A stretch of 64,000 bases of DNA from Inia geoffrensis (taxonomy: Eukaryota; Chordata; Mammalia; Artiodactyla; Iniidae): the NCBI GenBank assembly GCA_036417435.1, contig CM070908.1:52113090-52177089 (forward strand), in the 5' to 3' direction. The position numbers and the translations under genes were made by a program. How positions within the stretch are numbered: the first letter of the stretch is position 1; each line of letters opens with the position of its first letter. Below the pieces are notes generated by a model, which worked only from the letters and a program-made list of their open reading frames with translations, was not told where the DNA came from and ran no database searches. Below are positions 13,256 through 26,769 of the stretch, one piece after another.

Positions 13256-13256
13256 T

Positions 13257-13283
13257 AACACACACACACACACACACACACAA
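13257..13283. repeat. (AC)n microsatellite
   Basis: An uninterrupted CA/AC run of about 13 units. Confidence 0.95.
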
Positions 13284-13919
13284 TTTATAATAACACAGAT
13301 ACTTTAAATGTTAAATCTACAGAGTAATGAAAACTATAACGGTCTGTATACTCAGCTAAGTGTAGAAACCAGAATTTCTGCCCAGCAGCTGAAAGCTCCA
13401 ACGACTCTGCTTTGCGGTGAGAAAATAAACACCATTTCAGACACACAAAACCTTCATTTAGTTCTCATTCTACTGGGGCCAGTAAACAACCCCTTTGACT
13501 GGTGGACATGCCTCGTGGGATGGTGCAGCCTCAGTGCCTCGCCAGAAACACAGCCAGCCCATGGACACCTCAGGGTGAGCCTGGGTCTGCTTTGAGGCGA
13601 CACATGCAACAAGCAGGAAGTCAGGTCTTATGCCTCTTTTCTCAGACAGGTGAATCCATCGGAACTGGCAGTGGCTCCTGCCTGCCACAAAGCGGCAGCA
13701 ACAGAGGAAAGTTCTAGAAAATGGCTCAAATTGTGTTTCAGGGACTTGTCCCACTCTGTAACTTTGTTATTAGTATGTGACAAGCAAGTAGGAAGTTTTT
13801 AGAAGCTTTTGTAACAGTTTGACAGGGGAATTTTATGCCTATTTAAGGAAAATTTTAATTTATATCTAGAATATCTTTCCTTTAGTTTTATGCTAACTCA
13901 TTTTTACTGCATTTTTACT

Positions 13920-14625
13920 AAGGTGTCAGTCTATCAATAACAAGAAAACAAAGTTTTAATTGTGCACAGAGAGTTTGAGACGACAAAATCTCATTATTCA
14001 TCAAAAAACACCCCAAGAGGAAAAAATAAGCCACAGAATGAGAGAGAAAATTTCAACACATTAAGAAAGTTTTCGTAAAAAAGAAATCCAACATTAACGT
14101 AAATAATCAAATCAATTAGAGAAATGGGCAAAAATCTTGGACAGACACTTACTGAGTAAATGCTAATAGTATCTGATTAGATAAGTGCTTGGGTTAGAGA
14201 CATGGGTTTCACAGGTCACCATGGAGTAGTCACCAGGTTGGTAAAAAGGTAAGAAGTCTCACAATCCTGAAGGTTGGTGAGGATGCTGGAACAGAGCTCT
14301 TATACACAACTGGTGGGAGAGTAAACTGGTCAAAACACTTTAGAAAACTCTCTGGCAGCATCCACGTAAGCTGGACACACACCTACCCCATGGGCAGCAG
14401 CTCCACTGCCAGGAACCAAAAGAAATGTGTTCACATATGAAACAAATGATGTGGAGGAGAACGATCACTGCAGCGTAAATTTTCGACAGTCACGACACGA
14501 GAACAAGCCAAATGACCACCAGCAGAAATAATGGGTGGTGTATTCACACTATAGATAGTAAACTGCAATGAACACAAAATACCACAGCTCAGGCAACAAC
14601 ATGGATGAAGCTTACAGACAAGACA
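13920..14625 (+). repeat. Old L1/HAL1-like fragment
   Basis: GAGAAATGGGCAAAAATC, AACTGGTGGGAGAGTAAAC and CAACATGGATGAAGC keep L1 3' order, but divergence is high and no frame survives. Confidence 0.65.
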
Positions 14626-15049
14626 GCACCCTAGTCTCATCATGGTTCTCCCATAGGATCTGCCAGACATTCTGGGGACCAACTGTCCTATAAATTCAGT
14701 AACATTGTGGTGCTGGAGTCATCCCCCTCTATAGCGCCAACCTCCACTTGGTACCCAGAGGTCGTGGGGGATCAGGAAGGTGGGCCCTGAAGGAGTCTTG
14801 GGGAGAAAGGAACCCTGTGAGGTCAGGGAACAATTCAGGGTCTGGCATGAGGTCCATGGTGTAGGAGTCATAGGAGAGAGTGATTTCTGCCGTTGGGAGA
14901 ATTCCCAAGGGGGCTGGGAAGGGGTGGGAGGCAGAAGCCTCGCCCCCAGGCATACGATGGTGATGGAATGGCGACATCTGGGGGAATCAGATCAAGTTTC
15001 GGGAGCTAAATGCCCACCAGGAGTCTTTTTAACCTCAGCTATAATTTTA

Positions 15050-15400
<351 letters not shown>

Positions 15401-15442
15401 TCAGCCTGGGAGGAAAAAAAAAAACTTAAAAAACAACCCCTT

Positions 15443-15640
15443 GAGACCTCCCTGGTGGTCCAGTGGTTAAGAATACACCTTCCAATGCAGGGGACGTGGG
15501 TTCGATCCCTGGTCGGGGAACTAACATCACACATGTTTTGGGGCAACTAAGCCCATGCGCTCTAGAGCCCACCCACCGCAAAGATCCTGCATGCCGCAAC
15601 TAAGACCGGATGCAGCCAAATAAATAAATACTGAAAAAAA
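15443..15640 (+). mobile_element. CHR SINE
   Basis: It starts GAGACCTCCCTGGTGG, keeps GGTTCGATCCC and ends CAGCCAAATAAATAAATA. It lies about 90 bases upstream (in gene sense) of the exon 4 acceptor. Confidence 0.88.
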
Positions 15641-15774
15641 AGAAGCCAGTAGAGGAGGTAAAATGGAATAATATAAAATATTGGATTAATCCAAAAGGAA
15701 CGGAACAATAGAAGAGGAAAAACAAAAAGAAACCCCCTCTCCCCCATGGGTGTTGCCTGCACCTTAAACTGAGA

Positions 15775-15862
15775 TCTCCTTCACCCTGGCATCCCCAGGA
15801 CCTGGCAGAATGCCTGGCGCAGATGAAGCACTCAAAAAATACTTGTTGAATGAATAAATGTG
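15775..15862 (+). repeat. L2 3' end
   Basis: CATCCCCAGGACCTGGCAGA, then ACTTGTTGAATGAATAAATG. Confidence 0.7.
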
Positions 15863-15891
15863 CTACAAAGTGCTACAGCTTTGTGTTTTTA

Positions 15892-16153
15892 TTTATTTTT
15901 TAGTTTTTTAAAAACGATTTATTTATTTATTTAGCTGCATTGGTCTTTGTTGCAGCGCTCAGGTTTCTCTCTAGTTGTGTGTGGGCTCCAGAGCATGTGG
16001 GCTCAGTAGTTGTGGCACACAGGTTCTCTAGCTGTGCCCAAAGGCTTAGTTGCCCTGTGGCACGTGGGATCTTATTTCCCCGACCAGGGATCGAACCCAT
16101 GTCCCCTGCATTGGAAGATGGATTCTTAACCACTGGACCACCAGGGAAGCCCC
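15892..16153 (-). mobile_element. CHR SINE, intermediate form
   Basis: ATTTATTTATTTAGCTGCATTGG through ACCAGGGAAGCCC. A diverged 17-bp TSD (ACAGCTTTGTGTTTTTA / ACAACTTTGTATTTTTA) flanks it. Confidence 0.88.
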
Positions 16154-16424
16154 ACAACTTTGTATTTTTAAATTGCCAGGCAATATTATCCTCTAATGTC
16201 TCCTTGAAAGGCAGACCCAGAGACACTGCCCAGCAGCAAGTGGTACTCTTTGTCAAATGCTGAAATATTACAGACTGTAGAGTAGAGGATGCCTCTCCCC
16301 TCCCCCAACCTCGACCCTGATGGTAACACTGTTACCGGTTTGGTATTTACAAATAAATACTGATGGAGATGCACATAGGTATACTACATATGTAGCTGTG
16401 TGTGTGTGCATGTGTGTATTATTT

Positions 16425-16785
16425 TTTATTGGAGTAGAGTTGCTTTACAATGATGTGTTAGTTTCTTGCTGTACAGAAAAGTGAATTGGTCTTACATATA
16501 CATATATCCCCTCTTTTTTAGATTTCTTTCCCATTTAGGTCGCCACAGAGCATTCAGTAGAGTTCCCTGTGCTTACAGTAGGTTCTCATTAGTTATCTAT
16601 TTTATACATAGTAGTGTATATATGTCAATCCCAATCTCCCAACTTATCCCACCCTCTTCTTCCCCCGCTTGGTAACTGTAAGTTTGTTCTCTACATCTGT
16701 GACTCTGTTTTTGCTTTGCAAATAAGTTCATCTCTACCATTTCTCTAGATTCCACATATAAGCGATAATATATGATATTGTGTGT
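16425..16785 (-). mobile_element. L1 3' end, antisense on plus
   Basis: TTGGAGTAGAGTTGCTTTAC and TCTAGATTCCACATATAAGC with a pyrimidine tract between them mark an L1 3' UTR of the cetartiodactyl type. Confidence 0.8.
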
Positions 16786-17775
16786 GTGTGTTAACATAAA
16801 GAGGATTACATCATATTTATTACCGAGTACCTGCTTTGTAAAAAACTAGTAAACTAATTTTTGGAGCAGGTTTAGGTTCACAGCAGAATTGAGTGGAAGG
16901 TACAGAGATTTCCCATGTTCCCGTCTCTACCCGGGCACAGCCTTCTCACTATCCTGTACCACAGTGGTACATTTGTTACAATCCATGAGCCTACACTGAC
17001 ATGTCATTATCTCTCAAAGGCCACAGTTTACATTTGGGTTCACTCTTCATGTTCTACAGTCTATGGGTTTTGATTGTATAAACCCAGTCTATGGATTTTG
17101 ATTGTATAAACCCAATCTATGGGTTTTGAATATATAATTACATACATCCGCCATTGTAGTATCATACAAAATAGTTTCACTGCCCTAAAAATCCTTTGTG
17201 CTACACTTATTCCTCCTAACTCCTGGCAACCATCAATCCTTTTACTGTCTCCATAGTTTTGCTTTTTATAGAATGTCATATAGTTGGAATCATATAGTAC
17301 GTAGCCTTCTCAGACTGGCTTCTTTCACTTAGTAATAAGCATTTGTTTCCTCCATGTGTTTTCAAGGCTTGATAGCTCATTTCTTTTTAGCACTGAATAA
17401 TATTCTATTGTCTGGAAGTGCTACAGTTTATTTATCCATTCACCTACTGAAAGACATCATGGTTGCTTCCAAGTTTTGGCAATTAGGGAAATAAGCTGCT
17501 AGTAAACATTCACGTGCAGGTTTTTGTGTGAACTTAAGTCTTCAGCTAATCTGGGTAAATATCAAGAACTGTGAGTGCTGGATCGCATGGTAAAAGTATG
17601 TTTAGTTTGGTAAGAAACTGCCAAACTGTCTTCCAAAGTGGCTGTACCATTTTGCACTCCCACCAACAATGAATGAGAGTTCCTGCTATTCCACATCCTT
17701 GTCAGCATTTGGTGTCATCAGCGTTCTGGATTTTGGCCATTCTACTAGATGTGTACTGGTAAATCATTGTTTTTT

Positions 17776-18100
17776 GTTTTTTTTGTTTTAAATTAATTTA
17801 TTTGGCTGTGTTGGGTCTTTGTTGCTGCATGTGGGTTTTCTCTAGTTGTGGCGAGCAGAAGTTACTCTTCGTTGCGGTGCATGGGCTTTTCATTACGGTG
17901 GTTTCTCTTGTTGTGGAGCACGGGCTCTAGGCGTGCGGGCTTCAGTAGTTGTGGCTTGCGGGCTCTAAAGCATAGGATCAGTAGCTGTGGCACACGGGCT
18001 TAGTTCTGCAGCATGTGGGATCTTCCCAGACCAGGGCTCAAATCCGTGTCCCTGGCATTGGCAGGCGGATTCTTAACCACTGCACCACCAGGGAGGTCCC
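17776..18100 (-). mobile_element. CHR SINE, long form
   Basis: Complete body; the flanks TCATTGTT duplicate at both edges of the insertion in the L1. Confidence 0.9.
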
Positions 18101-18786
18101 TCATTGTTGTTTTAATTTGCATTTCCCTGACGACATATGATGTGGAGCATTTTTTCGTATGCTTACTTGCCATCTGTGCATCTTCTTTGGTGAGGTGTCT
18201 GTTCAGGTCTTTTGCCTATTTTTAAATTGAGCTGTTCATTTTCTTGATGTTGAATTTCAGGAGTTCTTTGTATATTTTGAATAATAGTCCTTTAGTAGAT
18301 ATGTCTTTTGCAGATATTTTCGCCAGTCCGGGGCTTGCCTTTTCATTCTCTTGACACTGTCTTTTGCAGAGCAGAAGTTTTCAATCTTAAGTCCAGCTTA
18401 ACAATTACTTCTTTCATGTATTGTGCCTTTGGTGTTGTACCAAGAAAGTCATCACCATAAACAAGGTCATCTAGGTTTTCACCTGTATTATCTTCTAGAA
18501 TTTTTGTAGTTTTCCATTTTACATTTAGGTCTGTGATCTGTTTTGAGTTAAATTTTGTGAGGGATGTAAGGGCTGTGTCTAGATTCTTTTCTTTTGCATG
18601 TGGATGTTCAGTTGTCCCAGCACCTATATTAAAAAGACTATTTTTGCTCCATTGTATTGCTTTTGCTCCCTTGTCAAAGATCAGTTAACTCTATTTATGC
18701 GGGTCTATTTCTGGGCTGTCTACTCGATTCCATTCATATTCGTCTGTTCTTTCACCAGTACCACACTGTACTGATTTCTGCCTCTT

Positions 18787-19046
18787 TATGTCTTTTAAAA
18801 TTTAATTTAAAAAAGATTTTATTTTATATTGGAGCATAGTTGATTGACAATGTTGTGTTAGTTTCAGGTGTACAGCAAAGTGATTCCGTTATACATGTAC
18901 ATGTATCTATTCCTTTTCAGATTTTTTTCCCATTTAGGTTATTACAGATTATTGAGCAGAGTTCCCTGGGCTACACAGTAGGTCCTTGTTGGTTATCTAA
19001 TTTAAATATGTGTACGTGTCAATCCCAAACTCCCAGTCTATCCCTC
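18787..19046 (-). mobile_element. Younger L1 3' end nested in old L1
   Basis: TTGGAGCATAGTTGATTGAC, GTGTACAGCAAAGTGATTCC and TCAATCCCAAACTCCCAGTC form a 3' end different in age from its host. Host ORF2 sequence resumes at GTAAGTCTTGAAGTTGAG. TATGTCTT / TAAGTCTT is the likely diverged TSD. Confidence 0.7.
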
Positions 19047-19469
19047 CCTCTAGGTAAGTCTTGAAGTTGAGTCATGTCAGTCCTCCAACTTTGTTCTTCT
19101 TGAATTATGAGTTAGCTATTCTGGGTCTTTGTCTCTCCATATAAACTATAGAATTAGTTTGTTCATATCCACAAAATAATTTGCTGGAATTATGACTGAG
19201 ATTGCATTGAATCTATAGATCAAGTCGGGAATAACTGCAGTGGGATTATCTGGGCTGCTCTCTGCAGCCTCCTCAGACCTGCCCAGCAGCCACTAGAGCC
19301 CCCAGGGATGTTCCAAACCCAACTCATTCTCTGGAGCACTAGGACAAGGGCTCACCCAGAGCTAGTCTCTCCAGAGCCACTGGGATCTCAGATTTGTAGC
19401 CCGTGCTCCAGCTGTTTTCTCTGCAGGGTCCTCTTCTCCTTTCCCTAACCATTATCACCACAGAACAAA

Positions 19470-19690
19470 ATCCTTCAAATTCCACCTCAGCTGCCACTGC
19501 CTCAGGAAGTCTCCCTAATCACCTTCCTCCTCTGTGCCTTGGAAACTCACTCATCTCTTACCTGTCCTTATACACCGTCAGCTCCTTGAGGGTGGGGAGG
19601 AGTCCTCTCTCTCTCTCTCTTTCTCTCTCAAGCACCCACAAATCTGAGCCCTGCTTTGCCTTACCCTGGACAAATAAATGAAAAATTGGC
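19470..19690 (+). repeat. L2 fragment
   Basis: TCAGGAAGTCTCCCTAATCA, GTCAGCTCCTTGAGGGTGGG and CTGGACAAATAAATG keep L2 order. A (CT)n tract is embedded near 19607-19630. Confidence 0.6.
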
Positions 19691-19900
19691 CAGTGCCAGG
19701 TCAATGGTAATGAGCGCAGACTCTTCCACACTCCCTCGGGAGACCCTGAACTGGATAAGTTCTATCAGCTGCTCAAAGCATTGCAGTTCATTGGTTCCAG
19801 TCTCCCATCGTTGCTTGAGGCACAGCGCCTCCTCAAGCAGATCTGGGAGGTGGCTACTCTCAAAAATTCCTGCTCACCTGAGAGGTGAGCATTCAGTTCT

Positions 19901-20019
19901 CTTTTAATTTTTGGCCACACTGCAGCTTGGGGGATCTTAGTTCCCTGACCAGGGATCGAACCTGTGCCCCCTGCAGTGGAAGTGTGGAGTCTTAACCACT
20001 GGACCACCAGGGAAGTCCC
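19901..20019 (-). mobile_element. CHR SINE, short form
   Basis: TTTTTGGCCACACTGCAGC to ACCAGGGAAGTCCC, flanked by CAGTTCTC / CAGCTCTC. Confidence 0.85.
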
Positions 20020-20755
20020 CCAGCTCTCTCCTTGAAGACATAAAGGAAGGGAATCATTCCATTTCTATTTTTAAGGGAGATAACAGGTAGGAGTAACGTA
20101 TGCAGGGGAGGTGAAATACAGTGCTAAGAAGGTGAGGTGGGCTGGCGGGGAGGGCAGCCAGGCCAGCCCTGGCTTAGAGGGGGAGAAACAGAAGCACACC
20201 CTTAGTGAGCCTTGGGTGCTACAGGGAGAAGGTGAGAGGAGACATGAAGCCTCCAGACCCCACGCTGTTGACTCCACAGACAAGCTGCCAAGAGAAGCAG
20301 AGCCAGAGAACCTAAGTGGAGGCAGCTCATTTCATCAGCATCCAGTTGGTTAAAAATAATTTCACTTATTAAAGTGAGGTCACCACAGGGCTGGAAATTC
20401 ACTGTCAGTGAAACAAAAATACTGAAAGGAAACAGAGAAACGTCTACATTCATGATGGACTTTATTTCAAAAAAAGAAACACAGGAGGCAGCTGCCTGAA
20501 CATTCCACAGGCTGTTTTCCTACTGGGCTCTTTACGAGGCACACGCCTGCCGTTTTTGGAGTTAGCACCCTTCGTTCTTCCTGTCTTGCCAAAGAGAAGC
20601 AGCAGCCCAGGGCCAGGTGCAATGAAGCATCATCGGGAAAAAGGCAACCTTTAGAGGTGTTGCTGCACCTGGGTGTCTGCTGAACCAGACCTCACGTGCA
20701 CTCCCCAGGAGCCTCTTCTTGGCTTCTTAACCTTCCTTTGGCATACAGATTTCCC
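20020..20755. other. Intron 3 sequence without an assigned feature
   Basis: No exon or recognisable transposon was seen. Confidence 0.45.
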
Positions 20756-20819
20756 TTGGTGAAGTATAGCTGCTTTACAGTGTTATGTTAGTTTCTGGTG
20801 TACAGCAAAGTGATTCATG

Positions 20820-20822
<3 letters not shown>

Positions 20823-20850
<28 letters not shown>
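20823..20850. repeat. (AC)n microsatellite
   Basis: An uninterrupted run of about 14 units inside L1 3' sequence. Confidence 0.95.
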
Positions 20851-20857
<7 letters not shown>

Positions 20858-20890
20858 GTAGGACATTGTTGTTTATCTATACGTAGTAGG

Positions 20891-21100
20891 TTTTTTTTTT
20901 TTTTTTTTTGCGGTACGCGGGCCTCTCACTGTTGTGGCCTCTCCCGTTGCGGAGCACAGGCTCCGGACGCGCAGGCTCAGCGGCCATGGCTCACGGGCCC
21001 AGCCGCTCCGCGGCACGCGGGATCCTCTCGGACCAGGGCACGAACCCGTGTCCCCTGCATTGGGAGGCGGACTCTCAACCACTGTGCCACCAGGGAAGCC
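20891..21100 (-). mobile_element. CHR SINE, compact form
   Basis: Near-consensus body, including GCGGTACGCGGGCC. The TSD (TATACGTAGTAGG / CATATGTAGTAGG) at 20878-20890 and 21101-21113 also serves the neighbouring SINE. Confidence 0.92.
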
Positions 21101-21113
21101 CATATGTAGTAGG

Positions 21114-21368
21114 TTTTTAAAAAATATTTATTTATTTATTTGGCTGTGTCGGGCCTTAGTTGCGGCATGCAGGATCTTTCATTGTGGCGCGTGGGCTTCT
21201 CTCTAGTCATGGCGTGTGGGCTCCAGAGTACGCGGGCTCAGTAGGTGCAGCGTGAGGGCTTAGTTGCCCCACGGCATGTGGGGGTCTTAGTTCCCCGACC
21301 AGGGATCGAACCCGAGTCCCCTGCATTGGAAGGCGGATTCTTAATCATTGGACCACCAGGGAAATCCC
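21114..21368 (-). mobile_element. CHR SINE, intermediate form
   Basis: ATTTATTTATTTATTTGGCTG to ACCAGGGAAATCCC. The right TSD, TATATGTAGTAG, is at 21369-21380 and matches the copy at 21101-21113. Confidence 0.9.
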
Positions 21369-22282
21369 TATATGTAGTAGTTTCCATCTGCTATTTTATA
21401 TATGGTAGTTTGTATATGCTAATAATCTCTAATTTACTCCTCCTCCACCGCCCTTCCCGTTTGGTAACCATAAGTTTGTTTCCTAAGTCTGTGAGTCTGT
21501 TTTTATTTTTGTAAATTAGTTCATTTATATCGTATCTTAGATTCCACATATAAGTGATATCATATGGTATTTGTCTTTCTCTGTCTGACTTACTTCACTT
21601 ACTGTGATAATCCCTTGTTGACTGTCTACAAGGCTCCCCTGAAGAAAAGTGAAGAGCCATTTGGGAGCCATTTACATGCTCTTTCTAAAGGAGGAAAGGC
21701 AGAGGAGCAGGGACAGGGCTTCTCTCTGAGGGATCATGGGGAATCCATCCTGCTTTTCTAGAAAGTCCGAGAGAGAGCAGCCCTCTGACCCTAATCCCGC
21801 CTCAGCACGCATTCCTGAGCCCCTTCGTCACCCATCTGAAGCCTCCTCACCAGTCAGGCCCTGTTGGACCAAGACTCCAGTTTTCCCCACGCAGGCCTCT
21901 CCGTGTTGACCGGGACGGCGGCGGGGCAAGCTAGGCTCGGGCAAATTGCCCTGGATGCGGGGCTGTTGAGCGCTTTGACTCAAAGACACCCACACAGGGC
22001 TCACTTGCTAAAATGGCATCAGTCCTTATATAAGCTGATAGGCATCATGAATTTGCTTCATTTTTTGTTTTTGTTTTTGCTTTGTTTTGTTTTGTGCTTT
22101 CCTGTTGTTGTTATTGTTGTTTTGGGAGGAGTATGTAGATCATTTGGGAGAAATTTTCATTTTCATATAATTTCAAAGTTACAGAAAAATTTAAAAAATA
22201 AGGAACTCCCATAAACCCTTTATCCAGATTTACTAATGTGTTTTCATTTTGCCCCATTTGCTTTATCATTTTCTCTCTCTAG

Positions 22283-22396
22283 ATAGATATAGATATGTGT
22301 ATATATATATAGAGAGAAAATATATATAATACACAAACACATATATGTGTATGTATACATATACAAATATGTATATGTGTGTATCTATATCTGTAA
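22283..22396. repeat. TA/CA-rich degenerate simple repeat
   Basis: Alternating ATATAT, GTATAC and ACACAC motifs with no unit dominating. Confidence 0.85.
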
Positions 22397-22397
22397 T

Positions 22398-22612
22398 TCT
22401 TTTTTTTTTTTTTTTTTAATTTTGTCTGCTCTGAGTCTTTGCTTCATTGCAACACACAGGCTCTTCATTGCAGCACACGGGCTTCTCTTGCTGCGGCGTG
22501 TGGGCTTAGTTGTCCCGCAGCACGTGGGATCTTAGTTCCCCAACCAGGGAACAAACCCATGTCCCCTGCATTAGAAGGTGGATTCTTAACCACTGGACCA
22601 CCAGGGAAGTCC
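22398..22612 (-). mobile_element. CHR SINE, partly deleted
   Basis: The T run, then CTGCTCTGAGTCTTTGCTTC, ending ACCAGGGAAGTCCC. The middle blocks are reduced compared with long copies. Confidence 0.87.
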
Positions 22613-22920
22613 CTGTGAACTTTCTTTCTGAACCACTTGAGAATGAGTTGTAGATATGATGTCACTTTGTCCCTAAGAACCTTGGTATATATTTCCAAGA
22701 ACAAGGATATTGTCTTATATAACTGAAGTAGTTACCAAAATCAGGGAATTTATGCATTGATACAATACTATTATCTAATTCAAATCCATATTCAGATTCC
22801 ATCAATTATAGCTGTTTTCTTCTGGTCCAAAATACAATCTAGGATCACAAATTACATTTAGTTGTCAAGTCTTTTTAATCTATTTTAATCCAAAACAGTT
22901 GCCTTGCCTTTCTTTGTCTT

Positions 22921-23051
22921 TTTTTTTTTTTTTTTTTTTTTTTTGCTGCACCACGAGGCTTACAGGATCTTAGTTCCCCAACCAGGGATCAAACCTGCGC
23001 CCCCTGCAGTGGAATTGCAGAGTCCTAACCATTGGACAGCCAGGGAATTCC
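22921..23051 (-). mobile_element. CHR SINE, short form
   Basis: Long T run, GCTGCACCACGAGGC, CAGGGATCAAACCTGCGCCC, ending CAGGGAATTCCC. Confidence 0.85.
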
Positions 23052-23080
23052 CTCTTTCTCTTTCTTATCCTTGACATTTT

Positions 23081-23369
23081 TCTTTTCTTTTTTTAATTTA
23101 TTTTTGACTGCATTGGGTCTTCATTGCTGCGTGCAGGCTTTCTCTAGTGGCGGTGAGTGGGGGCTATTCTTCCTTATGGTATGCAGGCTTCTCATTGCGG
23201 TGGCTTCTCTTGTTGCGGAGCATGGACTCTAGGTGCATGGGCTTCAGTAGTTGTGGCTCGCGGGCTTAGTTGCTCCATGGCATGTGGGATCTTCCCGGAC
23301 CAGGGCTCAAACCTTTGTCCCCTGCACTGGCAAGCGGATTCTTAACCACTGCACCACCAGGGAAACCCT
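23081..23369 (-). mobile_element. CHR SINE, long form
   Basis: A perfect 12-bp TSD, CCTTGACATTTT, lies at 23069-23080 and 23370-23381. It sits 18 bases from the previous SINE. Confidence 0.92.
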
Positions 23370-23599
23370 CCTTGACATTTTAAAGAGTATAGGCCAGTCA
23401 TTTTGTACGATGTTTCTCAACTTGAGTTTGGCTAAAGCTCCCTCATGATTAGATTCAGGTTGCACATTTTTGGCAGGAATACTACTGAACTGAAGTTGTG
23501 CTCCTCTGAGTGCAGTATATCAGGAGGCACATCTTATTGGTTTGGCAATAACTCAGTTTTGGAGTCACTGTCATGGTTTTAAACGTGGTGCCCTATAGG

Positions 23600-23965
23600 A
23601 TGTGAACAGATGTTTCCAACCTCTGGCTTCATGCACTACAGTTGTGGGCAAAGGGGCACACACTTGCATACACAACAACCTGTTTGAAGCCTGTGAGGTG
23701 GAAAGCCCAGGATCTCCTGTTGTATGATGAGGAACACATGGCTCAGTGCCTGCCCCCCACCCATCACCCCAGTCAACATCCAGCCAACGCCCAGAAGCAA
23801 GGCCCCTACCCAGCAGCTGACTGTGGACTCATGAATGAGCCCAGCTGAGGCCAGAAGAATAACACAAATTTTTGCCCTCCCCCACAAAATAGTGAACTAA
23901 ACAAACAGTTGTTTTAAGCCACTACATTTGGGGGTGGTATGTTACACAGCAAACGCTAGCTGCTA
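23600..23965 (+). mobile_element. MaLR-type LTR (MLT1-like)
   Basis: The 3' part reads GTTGTTTTAAGCCACTACA, TTTGGGGGTGGTATGTTACA and CAGCAAACGCTAGCTGCT, the characteristic end of MLT1 LTRs. The 5' part is diverged and its edge is approximate. Confidence 0.65.
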
Positions 23966-24249
23966 CCTCTTGTTCATGAGAGGAAAGAGATCAGACTCAG
24001 AAGCCCCACGTATCCATTTGAGATCACTAAAGAAAGGTCATGCTGGCTTTCCTCTGGCTCTGTCCTGTGTCCCTCAGGGATCTGAACCTTTGCCTATGTT
24101 TGAGATTCAAAGGGTCGTTTTCATTTACTTATGTGTTTTTTTTTTAAAAAAACAAACCATGGATGTTGTTTTCCCCAGGGCTTTCCATGGCCACATCTTT
24201 CAGTTGCTTGACTGCAGTCAGCAAATGTAGAACCCTTCCTGGAGGGAGA

Positions 24250-24605
24250 TGCCACGGCAGCAGAGAAGCCTACCGCCAATAAACATCAAACAAGCACCAG
24301 CCAGGGCTGTAGGGTTCACTGTGGCTCTTTGATTTACCAACTCCTCTGACCCCTTCCCCGGAGATTGGGATTTGGTGCCTCTGGGATGCAGCCTGAGGGT
24401 TTGCATTTCTAATAAGCTCATCTGGTATGTCTCATCATCAGAGAGCTTTGGGAAACTCTGCATTAGAGAACTAATTCTCAAACTGGGCTACATGTTATAG
24501 TCACCGAGCAGCTTTAAAGAAGCCCAATTATATCCGAATCTCTAGGGCTGGCACCCAGGTGTCAATAGTTCTTAAAACTGCCCAGATGAGACCAGTGAGC
24601 AGCCT
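24250..24605. mobile_element. MER5-like hAT remnants (two adjacent)
   Basis: The segment at about 24470-24605 has TCTAGGGCTGGCACCCAGG between mirrored CACCGAGCAGCTTTAAAG and TTCTTAAAACTGCCCAGATG. The one before it has GGGATTTGGTGCCTCTGGG with similar ends. Confidence 0.6.
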
Positions 24606-25609
<1,004 letters not shown>

Positions 25610-26444
25610 TTAGGAGAACTGACCAAAACTGGGAAAGAATTCTTTTCTGCTGTCAGCTCTGAATCAGCAGCGATTTTCCTGATTCAGGAGTTTTGGCTGA
25701 AAGTATCAATATGATAAAGGATCAGTACTCTCCCCAGGAGTCTAAAAGCAGGAAGTTATAGGTGGTGCTTGAGTTGAGGTCACATATATCAATTCAAGAT
25801 TCAGGGGCAATACATTGTTGATCTCTTTTAGTATACACTTGGTTTTTATTTCATAAAATTCTCTTCTCTTTATTAGTTCTCTTCTTTTGGGGGGGTTTGT
25901 TTTGCTGTTATTTTCGGATTTCTTAAGATGGATCATTGGTTCATGAACCTTCAGCCTCTTTGTTTTTCTAACACAAGCATTTAACACTTTACATTTTCCT
26001 CCAGGTATAGCACTAGTGGCATCCCATGAGTTTGAGTATGTTATATTTTAATATCATTCATTTCTACATATATGTGAATTTCCATTATAATTCATTTTTG
26101 CCCCATGATTTATTTAAGGATATCTTTTGTAAACAGCAAATAGTAGAACTTTAAAGAATCCACCTGATGGTCCTTGTTTTCTGATTAGAGAATCACACCT
26201 GCTTAATTTAATAACAGATCTCTTTGAATTTAAATCTGCCATATTTCTATTAGTTCTGCCCATTCTTCTTCCTTTCTTCCTCTCTTTTCTTTCCTGTATT
26301 TTGATTGTTTGAATTCCTTTTTGGCAATCTCTTTTTTCTTCTGTATTGGTTTGGAAGTTATATGTTCTTTTACTATTCTTTTAGTGGTTACCACAGAGGT
26401 TATAACACTCTTCCTTGACTTATTAAAATTTAATGTTACTTTTT

Positions 26445-26650
26445 TTTTTTTTTTTAATGCGGTACACGGTCCTCTCACTGTTGTGGCCTCTCCTGTTGCG
26501 GAGCACAGGCTCCGGACGCCCAGGCTCAGCAGCCATGGCTCACGGGCCCAGCTGCTCCGCGGCATGTGGGATCTTCCTGGACCGGGGCACGAACCCGTGT
26601 CCCCTGCATCAGCAGGCTGACTCTCAACCACTGTGCCACCAGGAAAGCCC
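26445..26650 (-). mobile_element. CHR SINE, compact form
   Basis: A clean TSD, TAATGTTACTTTT, lies at 26431-26443 and 26651-26663. The body is near consensus. Confidence 0.92.
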
Positions 26651-26769
26651 TAATGTTACTTTTACTCTCTTTCCCAACAACACAATTTAAAATACTATGT
26701 ATTAACATACTTAAAACACTTCCTGACGGATATACCATTTTTTAGTGTTTAGTATTACTGTTACTGCTT

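Larger units (their letters stand above)
16830..19235 (-). mobile_element. Old L1, 3' UTR to ORF2, antisense on plus
   Basis: Sequence runs from the L1 3' UTR (GGTTCACAGCAGAATTGAG) into ORF2 (GCAGATATTTTCGCCAGTCC; GATTGCATTGAATCTATAGATC). It is interrupted by a CHR SINE (17776-18100) and a younger L1 3' end (18787-19046). All frames are broken. It lies in the sense orientation of SUSD5. Confidence 0.8.
20757..21640 (-). mobile_element. L1 3' end carrying two SINEs
   Basis: L1 3' UTR sequence (GTGTACAGCAAAGTGATTC at 20798; TAGATTCCACATATAAGTGA near 21539) is split at one site by two CHR SINEs, 20891-21100 and 21114-21368. An (AC)n run lies at 20823-20850. Confidence 0.8.
22110..22835. repeat. 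Old L1-type 3' region
   Basis: AAGTTACAGAAAAATTTAAA, CTTTATCATTTTCTCTCTCT and CAATACTATTATCTAATTC occur in the order found in ancient L1 3' regions. It is split by a TA-rich stretch and a CHR SINE. Orientation is not resolved. Confidence 0.5.
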
